DNA from: Paraphysoderma sedebokerense
Taxonomy: Eukaryota > Blastocladiomycota > Physodermatomycetes > Physodermatales > Physodermataceae
Length of the DNA: 64,000 nt
Assembly: GCA_025602915.1 (NCBI GenBank)
Contig: JAHLJZ010000055.1
Coordinates: 62,001-126,000, forward strand
Direction of reading: 5' to 3'
Part shown: piece after piece, positions 1 to 12,372 of the stretch
How positions within the stretch are numbered: the first letter of the stretch is position 1
Layout: the number at the start of each line of letters is the position of its first letter
Notes under the pieces: generated by a model
What the model was told of the DNA's origin: nothing
Databases searched by the model: none
What the model saw: the letters and a program-made list of their open reading frames with translations, nothing else
Translations under genes and position numbers: made by a program

Positions 1-446
1 CAAATATTCCATTTGAATCGATCTCACAAGCACTCAAGTATATCCCTGAGTCACTTGCCAGCCGTTTCGTTCGCAATTTACCCCTGAAAATTAAACTGTT
101 ACAAGCCATCATGTTCGTGAAGCCAGGAGAAAAGCAGCAGGTACAGAGGGCTATTAAATTGATCCAGAATCAAGTCCTTCCCTTTCTTCCGTCTGTAGAA
201 GACAATGTGAAAACTGAGGAAGTGATCAAACCGAGGGGAAATATTGCAGGATTAGATAATGAAATTTTCAGATGGGCGTACTATGTTTTGGCCTGTGCGG
301 CCGCAGAGAAAGGCGATATAATTTTGGCAAAGGAGTCAGCGGAGATTGAGACAAAGATTCAGAAGTGCTGGCTGCAGGAAAATGGGTGCGATGGTGACAA
401 CAGTCCTGCAATATCAATTTTGATACAGCGTTTGAATAATTTTTGA
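1..446 (+). CDS. SKI3: SKI3 superkiller TPR protein, 3' end only (left copy)
   Basis: This is the C-terminal part of the SKI3 gene whose complete copy lies at 56554-63154. The open frame runs from base 1 to the stop at 444-446 and encodes about the last 148 residues, with helical TPR-like sequence and the C-terminus ILIQRLNNF. It has no start because the window opens inside an exon. Every base matches 62709-63154, so this is the overlap of a circular or end-overlapping sequence and not an independent gene. A candidate polyadenylation hexamer AATAAA sits at 454-459, just past the stop. Confidence 0.9.
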   Translation, partial: NIPFESISQALKYIPESLASRFVRNLPLKIKLLQAIMFVKPGEKQQVQRAIKLIQNQVLPFLPSVEDNVKTEEVIKPRGNIAGLDNEIFRWAYYVLACAAAEKGDIILAKESAEIETKIQKCWLQENGCDGDNSPAISILIQRLNNF

Positions 447-453
447 AGAAATG

Positions 454-459
454 AATAAA
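454..459 (+). terminator. Candidate poly(A) signal of SKI3
   Basis: AATAAA lies 8 bases after the SKI3 stop codon and recurs at 63162-63167 in the right-hand copy. The downstream cleavage site cannot be placed from sequence alone. Confidence 0.4.
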
Positions 460-666
460 TATGGCGGATAGTTGTATCTTCGGCTTCCTATTTATCCCAA
501 CCTATTTAGGTAGTTAATTTAGGCACATGGAGTCTGTTGTGATATTTAAAATTATTATATTGGATTTATCTTCACACAAAGTGTCTGGCTATTTACAAAT
601 CGACCGGGCAGACGCGGTTACACTCCACAATACAGCCATAAGTCTACAATCTCACTGCTACTTGTT

Positions 667-1634
667 TCAAATGAAGTGCGTTGACCCCATCTGCATTTTG
701 CTGGAACTTCCCAGTTTGTCCGTTGAATTCGGTAATTTTAACACTGTCCTATTTTCCAACATGACAAACTTTTTTAGTAAGTCAAAGAACACTAGAGCTA
801 ATATCTCATGCCACCTGACATTCATTGTTCCAGTAAATGTTGTAAGCACTGAAGGCCTTATAGCATATGCTAGAAAAGTTCCAATGTCGAAGATTACCCA
901 AATCACGAAAATAAATAAGATTTGTGCCTTCATTCTTCGAAGCTCATGGCTACTTCTTTCGAAGTTGGAACTGGACAATCGAGTTTTTTGAATGCAGTAC
1001 CAGCAGAATAAGCCGCAACAAATTTCGGTCAAACCCACTGAAATTATCACGAAAGCATGCCATAAAGTCGCTTCTGCTCCAAGAATTTTGATTTGGTCGT
1101 TTGCTCGGGCCGAAAGATAATAGCCATACCCGTATATAACCTCCAGCGTGACGCCGAATACGAGAGAGAACGGAAGAAAAATAGTTCGAAGGAAACGCAA
1201 TTTCGGGTATGTCGAACTGAAAATTGTATCCGTACGAGATAGTGTCATGGCGTTTGATAATACTGACAGAAAATATTATAGACACGAATTAGCGAAATTG
1301 AACACTAAGGAAGTATTATGCTTTAATTTGACAACGAAAAATGCAAAGATTACGTACTAGTTGGAATCCCATTCACCAGAATTGAGCCAGTTATAGCATA
1401 ATAGCCTGTATCATATAGGTGCTTATAGACGTTCGAATTGCAGACAATGACGAATTGTATTAGGTCGCCAAGTGTACATATTGCCGCAATACCAACCCAG
1501 CACAAATTCCAAGTATTTTTCTGTGTTTTATAATATTTCAGAAGAGATATTGAAAGAAAAAGTAGCGAGAGTAGAAGGCAAGCTCCACTGCCGAGAAGTG
1601 CAGTCGTCGGGTCGTCCGCAAAATTAACCCTCAT
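667..1634 (-). CDS. Seven-helix membrane protein of unknown function
   Basis: Two exons, 1358-1634 and 667-1262, are joined across a 95-base intron (donor GTACGT, acceptor CTGTCAG) that keeps the frame open. The product is about 290 residues. Hydrophobic stretches fall near residues 12-35, 42-64, 78-90, 120-145, 157-182, 205-228 and 240-262, consistent with seven membrane passes. A short polar N-terminus and a polar tail of about 25 residues flank them. I see no receptor motif (DRY, NPxxY), transporter signature or enzyme site, so the function is not assigned. It converges with SKI3: the two stop codons are 221 bases apart. A partial second copy is at 63375-64000. Confidence 0.7.
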
Positions 1635-3608
1635 ATTGCTATGTCGAGTATTTTACCGAAGAGGTCAAATTACTTGTGCATACCTACAGTTATATATTCT
1701 GTCTAATCGTTGCGTTACTCTGTCGGAAAGTTGGTATTACCGGCACATATGAGGATTGCTCGGGTCGGTGTATTCCCCGAAATGGCGTTACCAAAAATAC
1801 GCCTGTCGTGATCAATTGACTCCAGTCAGTGGGCATATTGTCTATAAAGCGCACATTCCACCGCTATCGAGTCGTAATTGCCAGTGACGATTGGGGAATC
1901 CCAGGGAATCCCCGCCTTTGATATGAAGTCCACGAGCGTCCGAGCTCTGTGTCCTAGTTTCTGTGTGAACGCCAAATTTGTGCTCGGTACTGATTATAGC
2001 ACCGCATGCTCGGGAAGGTCGGTGCTTCTGTGATCACTTTTTTTCTTTGCATCTCACCCCAATGAATATGCCACTGGATCCTTTGATGGAATGAAAGATG
2101 ATAATATGAAACAGCAGAAACGGCTCTTTAAAGGCACTGCGGCTGAAACTGGGGTAGAAAAATCAAAAGTGTACACCCCAAGGCCCAAGTCAACTCTTAA
2201 CCTTTCTTGATATAACAAAAATCGCTAACGACACTGCTCAAACGATTGCTTACTCCCACTCTATAGCAGTTCACACTGAAGGATTAAGGATTAGCATAAT
2301 CCCTTTTACTGTTTGCATCTCTATTTGCAGTTAACTTTAAACGTCAACCGCACGGCTTTGAAAGCTCATGACACTCATTTTTGCAAACGTTCATCGTTGG
2401 CGTAACTATGTAGTCATAATCTATTTAATATGACACACCGTGGTGTGCATAAATAGTTTTCTTAGCATATTCATACAAAGGCAAGTGGAAGTTCCGATTT
2501 GGCCTAGCTGCAAAAGCCCCTCTATTTGACGATTGATGTCCTGGACTCCTGTATGTACAATAACATTGAGTTTAAGTGCATATCTGCAAAACTCGATTCC
2601 CTAATGCCGCAAGTCGCAAGTACGACCCCATACTTCGGACTACGTGGAGCTGGTTCATATTATTCTTACTAGTACTCACATCAATATGCACATAGCGCAA
2701 AGGCAGAACATGAACAACTAAAATCTGTTACTCTACATTTTAGAGAAGGTGTTTTACCTTTTTGACTTTGACGCTTTTTTGTCACGCCTTGACTGATAAT
2801 CAAGGAGTTAGTTCATTATTCAACCATACTTAAATGTTTTACATCAGTAATAGATTGAGTTCTAGATATCGCTTAGATCAAATCATATAGTCTAACAGCT
2901 ATTAATTCCTAGTTTCATCCTTCCTTGTTTCATATACAGCTTATAAATCAAGTCATTCATGAAAGAGAGAAGTATCTCCCTGATATCAGTGAGAATAATC
3001 GAGTTGAATAAATTAACCAGTGAAGAAATTAGACTTCTAATATTTCGACTTTTAGAAAAAATTTTCACGCTGAGGTTTTTGAAGCTACCGCTTGAAATGT
3101 GCAAAACCTCAGTCCAAAGGCGTTAAGGATTAAAGAATGCTGATTTAAAAGTTGAAATTCCCACAATTTCTGTTGTCGAAGAATGGACCCATGCTGTAAC
3201 TCATTCTCTTCTTGTTTAAAGTTCTTCGACAGAGAGAATGCAGGAGCTTTAATTTTTAAGTCATGGGTTTCGGATCCTAAACAGGCACTTTGAGCTTATA
3301 GGTTTACGAATTCTGCCATCCTCATAAGTCATAACATTGAATTTATTTGTTAATTTTGAGAAATCAAATAGCTTCATTAGGAAGATAGGAAATAATATAG
3401 GCACAGCCACACATTGGGACAATTAGCAATAATAATCACTAATCAGTAGCGTCAATCAAATTTACATTAGGTTTAGCTAGGTGAGGCATAAACTAGATAT
3501 TTTACATTTTTTATCTATTACAATCCAGTTAAATATTGAATGGCACCACAGAGTAAGAGGGTATACACTATACAAAGCATTGGGTTACACATAAGACACC
3601 CAATACTT
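1635..3608. other. Gene-poor interval, about 2 kb
   Basis: This stretch lies between the starts of the membrane-protein gene and the stop of the SPOC-like gene. Stops are frequent in all frames and the longest open run (2892-3104, minus) resembles no protein I know. A TATA-like TATAAAG at 1843-1849 is the only promoter-like element noticed. I saw no tRNA, tandem repeat or transposon ends. It may hold a noncoding RNA or simply be spacer. Confidence 0.5.
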
Positions 3609-6600
3609 TCAATTGGCTTCTTCTACCAGTTTTTGAAGATGCTGCATCCAATTATCTGTTTTCACAAATGTCACACCCAGCCCACAATCTTCTGCTACTT
3701 TATCAACAGTGCCAAATTCGTCATCTATATATATAGCATGGCGGTAATGTTTTTGTCGTAAAACAAAATATTTTTGCAAGGAGAAGCAAATTCGAAGATG
3801 CTCTGGTGCAACACCAGGATATCCATTCTATAGAATTTGGAAAATATATCAGTGGCAGAAGTCAAAACAGTCAAAAATAAACATTTTGTATTACCTTCAA
3901 AAATTGAAGATCAGGAAAATTTTCCTCCCCAAATTCCATGATCTCATCATCACTCTTCAATCTAACATAGTCCATTATTAAACCTTCTGCCTGTGCGCGT
4001 GCTGTTGTATTTTTGCATATTTTAAGAGCAGCTCTAAGCTTCTCAACCACATCTGGATGCACCACAACACAAAAATTTTTAAACCCTTTTGACGATGTTG
4101 CCATCGGGAATTTATATTGTATTTTTCGAACCCAATCAGCAATCTCTCGCAAGAGAAATATTGCATTGTAACCCAAAGTAATTATAGCAGCTAAATTAGT
4201 AATTAATAAATGACAATTGATTGTTAGTACTCATCGCTGCAAGAATGATGCAGTATTTAGGAATTAGGATATAAAAAAGTTCTCAGTGGACTAACTTTTT
4301 GGAGGGAAAATCTCCTCAATTCTGTTGAAGTGGTGTGATAAAGATGTACCAAATTGGAAATATCGGCACATATCCTTAGCTCTTAGCAAAGCAGGAGCCT
4401 GATTATGAATCTACAAAATGGCAAATGTCAGAAATTTTTTGACCAAGTTGAGACTTATTTATAACAATAAATTAGTCTTGGAAGTTGGAGAACATTACCA
4501 AAACTACTTTAGCATGTTCAGGATCACGGACACCCCCCAATGATTTGAGAAGTCTATCCATGGTGGTCACCTCCAGAGATTTAATAGGCCCAATTATATC
4601 ATAAGACGTTTCAGATTTAAATAATGATTCGAGTACCCTTGCATCAAAGCAATGGGAAAGCAATTGATTGGTAAGAGAATTAATGTCAGATTCATTTACC
4701 TTCAGACCCAGAGTATCAGGGACTATCAAGGAATCATTGACAGTGATCTTTGGTGCTTGTGGAGGAGGTGAGGATAGTGATTCCATATTGAAGATAATCA
4801 CATAGAAGGACGGATGAAATTCTTTTGGCAGGGACAAAAGATCATAAATTTCATGCACTGGGGGAAGAAAAAACAATAATTGATTTTCTGGAAGAGTTGC
4901 TACCAAAATCTAAATGTCACACCTGATGTGGTCAGCTTATCACTTGGGTAACCACAGCAAATTACAAACAGTAAGAATGAAGAACAGACCCTTCTATAAT
5001 GCACAGACACAAATTGACATAATCCCTGAATTTGAATTGATGCAGATATTTTCAGCTTAATTACTAAGCATTTCTGATATCTCTGCATAAAAATAAAAGT
5101 AGTTTGCAATGGCATAGACTTTTCAATTACAAGATCCTGTGCTGTTAACCTATGTCAGAAATGCCAATGTTAAATATTTGAAACACTTATTAGAAATGAA
5201 AGAATCTTTGTATCTGCATTCTGCATGTCAATTTTACAAAGAATACAAACCCCTTCAAAGGCATCGCCATCGCCTGTGTTGGATCAACTGATACCAACTG
5301 AAGAGGGTATTTGTGTTTGAAAACTGCAACAAACCCGTGCCAACATCTAGCGGTCGAATAAGGCATTAGAAAGACTTAAGAAATTTCAAATGAATGAAAA
5401 GAACATGATTTACAATGAAACATTGGGCCGCCGAGGATCCATGTTGACTTGGGCAATACCCTCCATCGTGCTTGGGAAACCCAGCACCTAATATGAATGA
5501 TAAAAAAATTGTATCAGTATATTACGTAACTATTGTTTACATCACTAAAAATAGAGCTTACTGGAGACCTCAGTGGAGACGTTGCAACACACTGCAGTTC
5601 TGGTGATGTTCTCAAATGATTTTGGACATGCTGCTTGTCAAGGTGGTTGTTCTTCATGACATCTGACATTACTTCAGATGAAGGTGTCTAAATAAATCAA
5701 TCCGAGATGTAAATTGTAATTGTAATTTCGAAATGAGAGGGTTAAGTGACCTACAGCTTCAACAACTTCCATCATACTTTGATTGGAAGTTTTCAACACA
5801 GGAGTTTTTGGAGGAGGCAGAGGAGGCAGAGGAGGTGGAGAGGACAGTGGTGAGGTTGTATGGGGTGAACCCTTGGTTTCTGAAGTACTGGATTTCCTTG
5901 ATGACGACTTATAATTATTGTGGCCTTAGAAAACAAAACCAAATGTAAATAAAAGTTGTTATGTCAGTGAGAAAGTAAGAATACAGCATAGAATTATAAG
6001 ATTGGTAATATACCATTGCTGACAAGTGCTTTGGCATCCTATATATCATTCACCAGAGTCAGATACATTGACAATTAAATTTTGGAAGGAGACAGAATAG
6101 AATAAGCAATATAATAAACACGAACCAGTTTCATATTGGAGTTGGGCCTCTGATTTCTTTCTTGGTTGGGAAGGCTGTTGTCGGATGTCTGATTGGTCAA
6201 TGAGCGCAGCCTCTTTTGGAGGAGGGACTCATCATCAGATTCAGAAACAACTTCCATTGGTTGACTGATCAGCTCTGGTTTTTCTGCTTTCACAGTACTG
6301 GTATCAAGACTTTGATTAGATGGAGACGATGTATCCAAGTCTGACGTGCTCCTCTTGCGTTTCGACAACTTTGTAAGCGCAACATCATCTTCAGATGATT
6401 CATCTCTATCTGCCTGCAAGCATCAAGCAACACCAAAAGGAGAAAAGCAAGCAGTTAGCATCCTCTTTTTCCTAATAAATTATTGCTTAGTACTCACAAC
6501 TCTTCGCTTCCGATGCAGATTGAGGTTAAAATCCCGTAGAAGAGCAGGAAACATGGGATCTTGAATCAAGTCCTTCTCATTCTCCCACTATTCATCAACA

Positions 6601-7268
6601 GAAACATTTCAAAGGGTTAGGATATACTTGACACAAGGAACAGTTGTTCCTTGGCAGAAAGCATGATTATTCCAGACTTAAAAGTTCCTACCGTATAATC
6701 TGTTCTCGAAACAAATTACAATGGCCCACCAGACCAATATTGGGTTGGCAAATAGATGAGGGTATACATTTAGTTACTGCTCCATTTCACAGGTAGGCAT
6801 GAAGTGCCGCCACCCACAGAGATCAAGGCAAGCCCGACACGCAACAGCCGCCTGGACCTGTCACCTGTCCAAGAATGGCAATCCAAAAAAATTATGAAGA
6901 ACCAAAGAAAACGGTCCAACATTAGATATATGAAATGCCCAGTAATACGCACCTAAAACTGAGTCGCAACTCTTATATTTGACTTTGAACAATTTCAATG
7001 GCTACACCGAAAAGCTGTTAAGATCAATGACATGAAAAACACTCAGTCTATCCAAAGCCACAAGATATCTCCATCACTTCTATGCCCAATCTATTTGACT
7101 GGTGATATGAATTGAATTCGCGGCGGAAGACAACCAGATCTGAATACTGCAAAGAAACCAACAGATTTCTGCACTCACCTCATTGTTCCTCATGATGATC
7201 TTCTCTTCCAAAATCTTCTCTAACACATAATCCACCATGTCGGGTGGCAGATCTGACAACAGAGACAT
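3609..7268 (-). CDS. SPOC-like domain nuclear protein, possible Chp1/TASOR-type core
   Basis: Thirteen exons join in frame to about 717 residues: 7179-7268, 6498-6587, 6126-6413, 6014-6038, 5755-5924, 5562-5687, 5414-5487, 5247-5346, 4990-5136, 4499-4909, 4296-4410, 3895-4190 and 3609-3827. Residues 1-60 form a charged helical region (LPPDMVDYVLEKILEEK; WENEKDLIQDPMF). Residues 61-270 are low-complexity Ser/Pro/acidic sequence with KRKR and a run of PPPLPPLPPP. Residues about 285-410 look like a SPOC fold: strand CWHGFVAVF, then LLFFLPPVHEIYDLLSLP and FYVIIFNM. The C-terminal 200 residues are alternating helix and strand, ending near YIDDEFGTVDKVAEDCGLG, possibly a PIN-like or Rossmann-type domain. 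SPOC followed by PIN-like is the arrangement of fission-yeast Chp1 and metazoan TASOR, but no chromodomain or pseudo-PARP domain is seen. Exon structure is firm; family assignment is inference. Confidence 0.7.
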
Positions 7269-7457
7269 TGTTAGTGGTAGGCAATCATGAAAACTAATTT
7301 TGCGTTTATTTGGAGTCCGAAAGGTTAACGGAAAAGGCGACTGTGATGCTTGTTTTGGTTCATGTTCAGCGATTTCCCAAGCAACGGCGACCGCGTGGAA
7401 GCATGTGACGTACGGCAAACTTCATTCCTCAGAATTTTTATTTTCCTAATTCAAATC
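7269..7457. promoter_or_regulatory. Divergent promoter region
   Basis: Only about 190 bases separate the start codons of the minus-strand SPOC-like gene and the likely first ATG of the plus-strand BRAT1-like gene, so the two probably share a bidirectional promoter. No TATA box was recognised. Confidence 0.4.
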
Positions 7458-10400
7458 ATGATGAAGTTTTCTATTTCCAATGTATCTGGAATCGATTAAC
7501 ATTTGGCCAGAATCTTCAACATTGAACAGTATCTACTCAGATCAGTGATCCTTCTGTCATTTTGTATTCAGCAATTGATTTTGTTGCTGTTGTCAGAGAA
7601 AGGAGAGTACCGATTTCCAAAGGTGCTTGGACTAATATTTGAGGAGATACTGCTCAATGTTCACTGCTAGCTATATTATGTTATTTTATGTTTATTGCAC
7701 TTTGCCAAGTGTGGCTGTCTACACCGATAGCTCTAGCCGCCTTGCACCACCAATTTTCTGCAAATTGCACCTGATCGTAAATTCAACAAGAATTTGCACC
7801 AATGTCCTGTCTGAACATGAATATCTGGTGGGATAGATCAACGGACAATCGCTATACTAATAGTGTAATTGTACTGATATGAAACTATATTCTCTAGGCT
7901 AATTCAGATGGGCAGCATCAGCACTACCTTGAAAATCTTTTGGATCGCCGGTTGAAGACTATCAATCCGGCTGATTTCACATTCCTCGATCATTCTCCGA
8001 CCTCAATCAGTCTCGTAACCTTTATGTGCAGACTTACAGCTGACCAAGCGGGCAGATTTTTGAATAATCGATTTATCAAGGAATAAAAAATCCCTGATTT
8101 CTGCATATAATCCGGCTGGTGAATTAGAGAACCATTTTAAATATGTCTGAGTTTCAAACTTTCATTCACGCATAATTTCCAACTGTCGCATCAGCTTTTG
8201 AATTCGAGGTTGTCAGCGGTCAACTTAGGGCCGAGCTTCGAGCGTGATTTGAAAAGGGCCCGGCTAGGAAACTTGATAACCTCTAAATTTTTGGCTGCTC
8301 CTATCTTGAATTTACAAGGCTATTTTCCACGGGGAATGCCTTCGAAATATTGGGACATAACTTATTCTACGCTCTCTCGGATTCCTGATATTCATACCGC
8401 AATCGTCGATGAGTCTCGTCATGAAAATATCCTGTATATCCTCTCACTATACGTTCGACTCGACAAGGCTAGAGCTGTGAAGAACTTGTTTCAGGATGAT
8501 GTTCTTAGGATATTCGAAGTATGTCATTCGAGTTCATTTTGAATGAACAATGCTGACAATTGTTGCTCGATACCTTTATCAGAATTGTCTGTGTGTCGAT
8601 GATTTTCGCATTCAGTCGATTGTGTATAGGCTATTTGCTCAGATAATCATGGTAGATGATGTGTCGGCAGGATTCTCCGCATTGATTGACTACCGGAATG
8701 GATATTTCTTGGCTCCTGTATTGTCGTCTCTGAAGCACCAAGAACCTTTGATGAGGATATCAACTTTGACGTTCTTGGACGCTATTTTGGGCTCTCCAGA
8801 TGGTTTCCCTTGGTAATTATGCGCTATCATCTACAAAATTGGATTGACCATGTGAGTAGTCAGACATATGAATTAATTACTTCTGCAGGATTACCACCCA
8901 AGAAGATATTCTACTAGAAATAGTTCGGTGCCTTCACGATTCTAGCCAATTTGTAAGTTCTCTGGTTTTTGCATAAAAAACTTTTGCAATCAAATCTAAT
9001 CATTTTCCCAAGGTTGTACAATGTGCTTCCGTATTCTTAAGCAAATACTTAGGGAACCCTGGACGTAGTAAAACATGTGATATCGCTTTTCAAATTTTGC
9101 TGTCAACGAATCTTAGTTCCTCCCTTCATCATCTTCATGGATCCGAGTCCCCGCTTGAACGTTTATCCTTTCTAGAATTCGTCTGGTCTATTCTTCAAGT
9201 TGACATTTCAGAGACTGATATCATCCAATTACCTGAATTGGTACGGAACTTATGTGTATATGGCCAGTTCAGTGCTTGATCCTAATAGTTATTTGCTCCA
9301 ATTTGGCGTTGTGTTGAATGTCCAAAACTCTCAGATATCGAAAACAGTAGGATTGCTGTATGATTCGAATAAGCTGGTTCGATCTATGTCCTCGCAAATC
9401 ATTTCTACAGTGCTGTCGGGAAACGTTTCCAATTTTTTCGACTTAACGAATGCCAGTCCAGTATGTACGGAATCTGCGTTTCTTTACTCATTATTCCAAT
9501 ATTTTTCTGTGGTAATTAAACTGATATACATGTGCGTAGATTTGTATCATCATGTTGTGTCGCCGCTCCTTTTACACCTACAACCCGAAATTGCGGCTAC
9601 TGGGTTGAGATGCTTCAGTGCACTCATTAGATCCCGCCACTTAAGTCAACGCGATGCTCGCTTCCTTATCTCCATGACGTTGCATCTAGCGTCTACAGCA
9701 TTCGACGTTAAATTCGACGGGATTCAGTATTTTAATGACACCCAATATGAGAGTGAGATTTACGACTTTGAAATGTGGAAGCAGAGATTCGAGTCTTCCG
9801 GTTTTCATTTAGTAGGTTTCTGCTCTCCTAGCTATATATGCGACTGTATCCACTCATTGGTTGCACAGGACTAACTTCAGCTGTTCCAGATTTTTCGCCG
9901 GAAACCGAATCGCGAAATACAAACCTGTGTTGTTTCTACCATTGAAACTCTTGTTATGACAAGAACGTTATCAGACAATGTTTGCGTCGTCTTCGGTTCC
10001 ATACCTCATCGTCCATAAATCTAATTGTGTCCCGAATGAAACAGGAATTCCTCACGCTCGGCGACTTGTTATCACTCTTGCTACACAAGAACCATAATTA
10101 TGCGACGTTCACCCATATTATGTCTATCATCCAACATATGCTGCAACAATTAAGTGAAGTTAAATATGATGTACAAACGGCTTTCTTCAAAAATGTGAGC
10201 TCGTTTCTATAACTTGTTCCCTCGGTCATCAGTTAAACATAGATTGACAACTTTCCTTCATCATAGATTATTTCGAAGCTTTTCGCATTGATTTTACCGT
10301 CACCTTCGTCGACTGAATTATCATTCCATGCATCCTTGCAACCTAGTCAAGTAACTCTATGCCTAAATCTTATTGGCAAGTTTGCAACCAGCGAAGTTCT

Positions 10401-12018
10401 GCATGCGTCTAAATTATTCTTTCAATGTGTACGTAATTGCACACCATAGATGTGCACCTTACTATTTCTATACAAAAATTAGTGAGTAATGTTTGAAACG
10501 ACTGACAGAAATGATTCTCCTTCTCCGGCACTTAAATAATAGTATTCCACAACCCTGCAAGAAATTGTTGACAACTTTAAGTTCGATATGGATTGGGATA
10601 TTCGGGATTCGATTGTGAATTTAGTGAGGGGTATTATAGTAAGTTGAGTGTATTTTTCGACGTCTGATCCTCTTATCCTCTATAACATGCCTTGCGTCAC
10701 ACAATATAGTGTCACCATATACACTGCTCACCCGCAGAAAATGAGTGGCTGCATCAATTTACAAGAGATTATGACCTACTTCAGGTTTTAGTAGACAAGT
10801 TGAATGACGATGAAGGCTATGTCAGAAAGAATGTGATTGACTCTGTAAAGGTAAATCAGATGTACTTTTTACCGCCAAACAGCCTTTTCGGCCTAACTCC
10901 CTCCGTAATTCTGCTATCCGCTGAATAGACCATAATCGAGTGTCCATCTGGTTTTCAGTATATTGAACCCTTCCTGCGAAGGCACCTAACGGCGATAATT
11001 GATATGCTGTTTGATTCCGAAGCAATTGTCAGGCGGAGTGTTCTGGAGTTGGTAACCACCCTATGCACCGGTGGAAAGGGCGGTGAGATTCTTCTGGCTT
11101 ATGAGTTGTTTGGATCTGACGAAGGAGGCGAAGATAGAGTTGAAGGAATCATATCGTTCGTGTTGTCTACAATTTTACGTGATGGTGTTCGAATCCTACA
11201 ACTGACTTCTTGAATGACTTAGGAAAAATGAAGTGTCCCAATTATCGTCAGATGCAGATTGGGAAGTTCGGCGCCGTCTAATTTGGGTTCTCCATAAACT
11301 ATGCACAACGAACCAAGCAGATCTCGGAAAAACGGGGGTCATTCTACGGCGATTTTGGCGTTTCTTCAAGATTCATGGAGACGATACTCTGCTGGAATTG
11401 GTGTGTATCTAACCTGCATTATTGACCTAAACGTCTATCTCTTGCTCATAATCTGTTTAATCCTTATTCCTGTGAAAGACGATGGACTCATCTAGAATAG
11501 TTCGCATCGAATCTACCCGCGCTCTGTACGAAATTTATAGATTTATTAGTGATTCTATTTTACCGTCTATATCCTCCGTCGCGACTACTTCCGGCAACGT
11601 GGACAACGGTTCCAACAAAAGATCCAATCCACCATTCTTAACATTTGCGTATACCCAGCGCCTCCTGGTTGATTTTTACCGTAAAATTGAACCAGACATC
11701 ATAGGAACCGATTATGTGGAAAACGAAGAGCTGTACTCATCACTTATCATGAGCGCACACAAAGAGGATTCTACTGAAAAGGATGACCTCGACATCAAAA
11801 CTCTAGAACGAAAATTTATGGAGGAGTCATTAAATCTAGACAACTGGCTCGAAGAGCGTGTTTATAACTCTAAGACAAATGGGTTGTCCGGCTGCGGCGA
11901 CAGCGAATGGGGTTGCGTGCATGGACGAGACGATAGTGAAGGTGGCGATGTACAATCCATGAACAGCAATGATTGGGAAGATGATGAATTGTACGAGAAT
12001 ACTATGGATTGTTATTAA
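7458..12018 (+). CDS. BRAT1-like HEAT-repeat protein
   Basis: A gene of roughly ten or more exons encodes a long helical-repeat protein. Well-supported exons include 7901-8070 (ENLLDRRLKTINPADFTFLD), about 8198-8518, 8550-8815, 9097-9240, about 9290-9870, 9982-10200, 11004-11200 and 11482-12018. The helices follow the HEAT pattern, for example EPLMRISTLTFLDAIL and VRRSVLELVTTLC. The protein ends in an acidic tail closing with ENTMDCY. From memory, metazoan BRAT1, the partner of the Integrator nuclease INTS11, is an HEAT protein with a conserved acidic, Cys-containing C-terminal tail that reaches the nuclease active site; the match in length, fold and tail suggests this family. The first exon and several small introns are not resolved, so the start is approximate. 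It could instead be another HEAT-repeat scaffold. Confidence 0.55.
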
Positions 12019-12372
12019 AGAAATAGTTCACTGCTAATAGAATTAGTCTTCAAAGCGCGATACCACTTTAAGATCAATCGGCGATCTTAATGTATGTATA
12101 TTGTTTAACGAAACCACCGCTAAGTTGCGGAGTAGATTTCGTCATCGCGGAAAACAAGAAGTACTAGGATGAGTAGGAAGAGTTCATTAAGGCGCGAATA
12201 TTGAGGTTGACGTCATCGCTGGCATAGTTGAATTTATCGGCCAATTCAGTGCTTCAAGTGTTATAAAGCAACAGCGTTGCACTTGATTCAATCACTGAGA
12301 TTTTGATGAAAATTGGCCTCTTTTTAATCTAGTGTAACCTATAGTCTGACAGTATCATCAGAGTTATCAATA
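12019..12372. other. Intergenic spacer, about 350 bases
   Basis: No open frame of note. It carries the 3' untranslated region of the BRAT1-like gene and the upstream region of the glycine-rich gene. No clear TATA box seen. Confidence 0.4.

Larger units (their letters stand above)
1..1292. repeat. Exact terminal direct repeat, left copy
   Basis: Identical base for base to 62709-64000. It covers the SKI3 3' end and most of the adjacent membrane-protein gene, so it is ordinary gene sequence with no features of a terminal repeat of a mobile element. Confidence 0.97.

Noticed and set aside
1-1292. Terminal direct repeats as ends of a mobile element
   Set aside because: The repeated sequence is the inside of ordinary genes (SKI3 exon, membrane-protein exon) and the match is cut only by the window edge. 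No element-type genes lie between the copies.
5790-5840. GGAGGA-type simple repeat
   Set aside because: It is the reverse complement of codons for a proline-rich linker in the SPOC-like gene, so it is explained by coding sequence.
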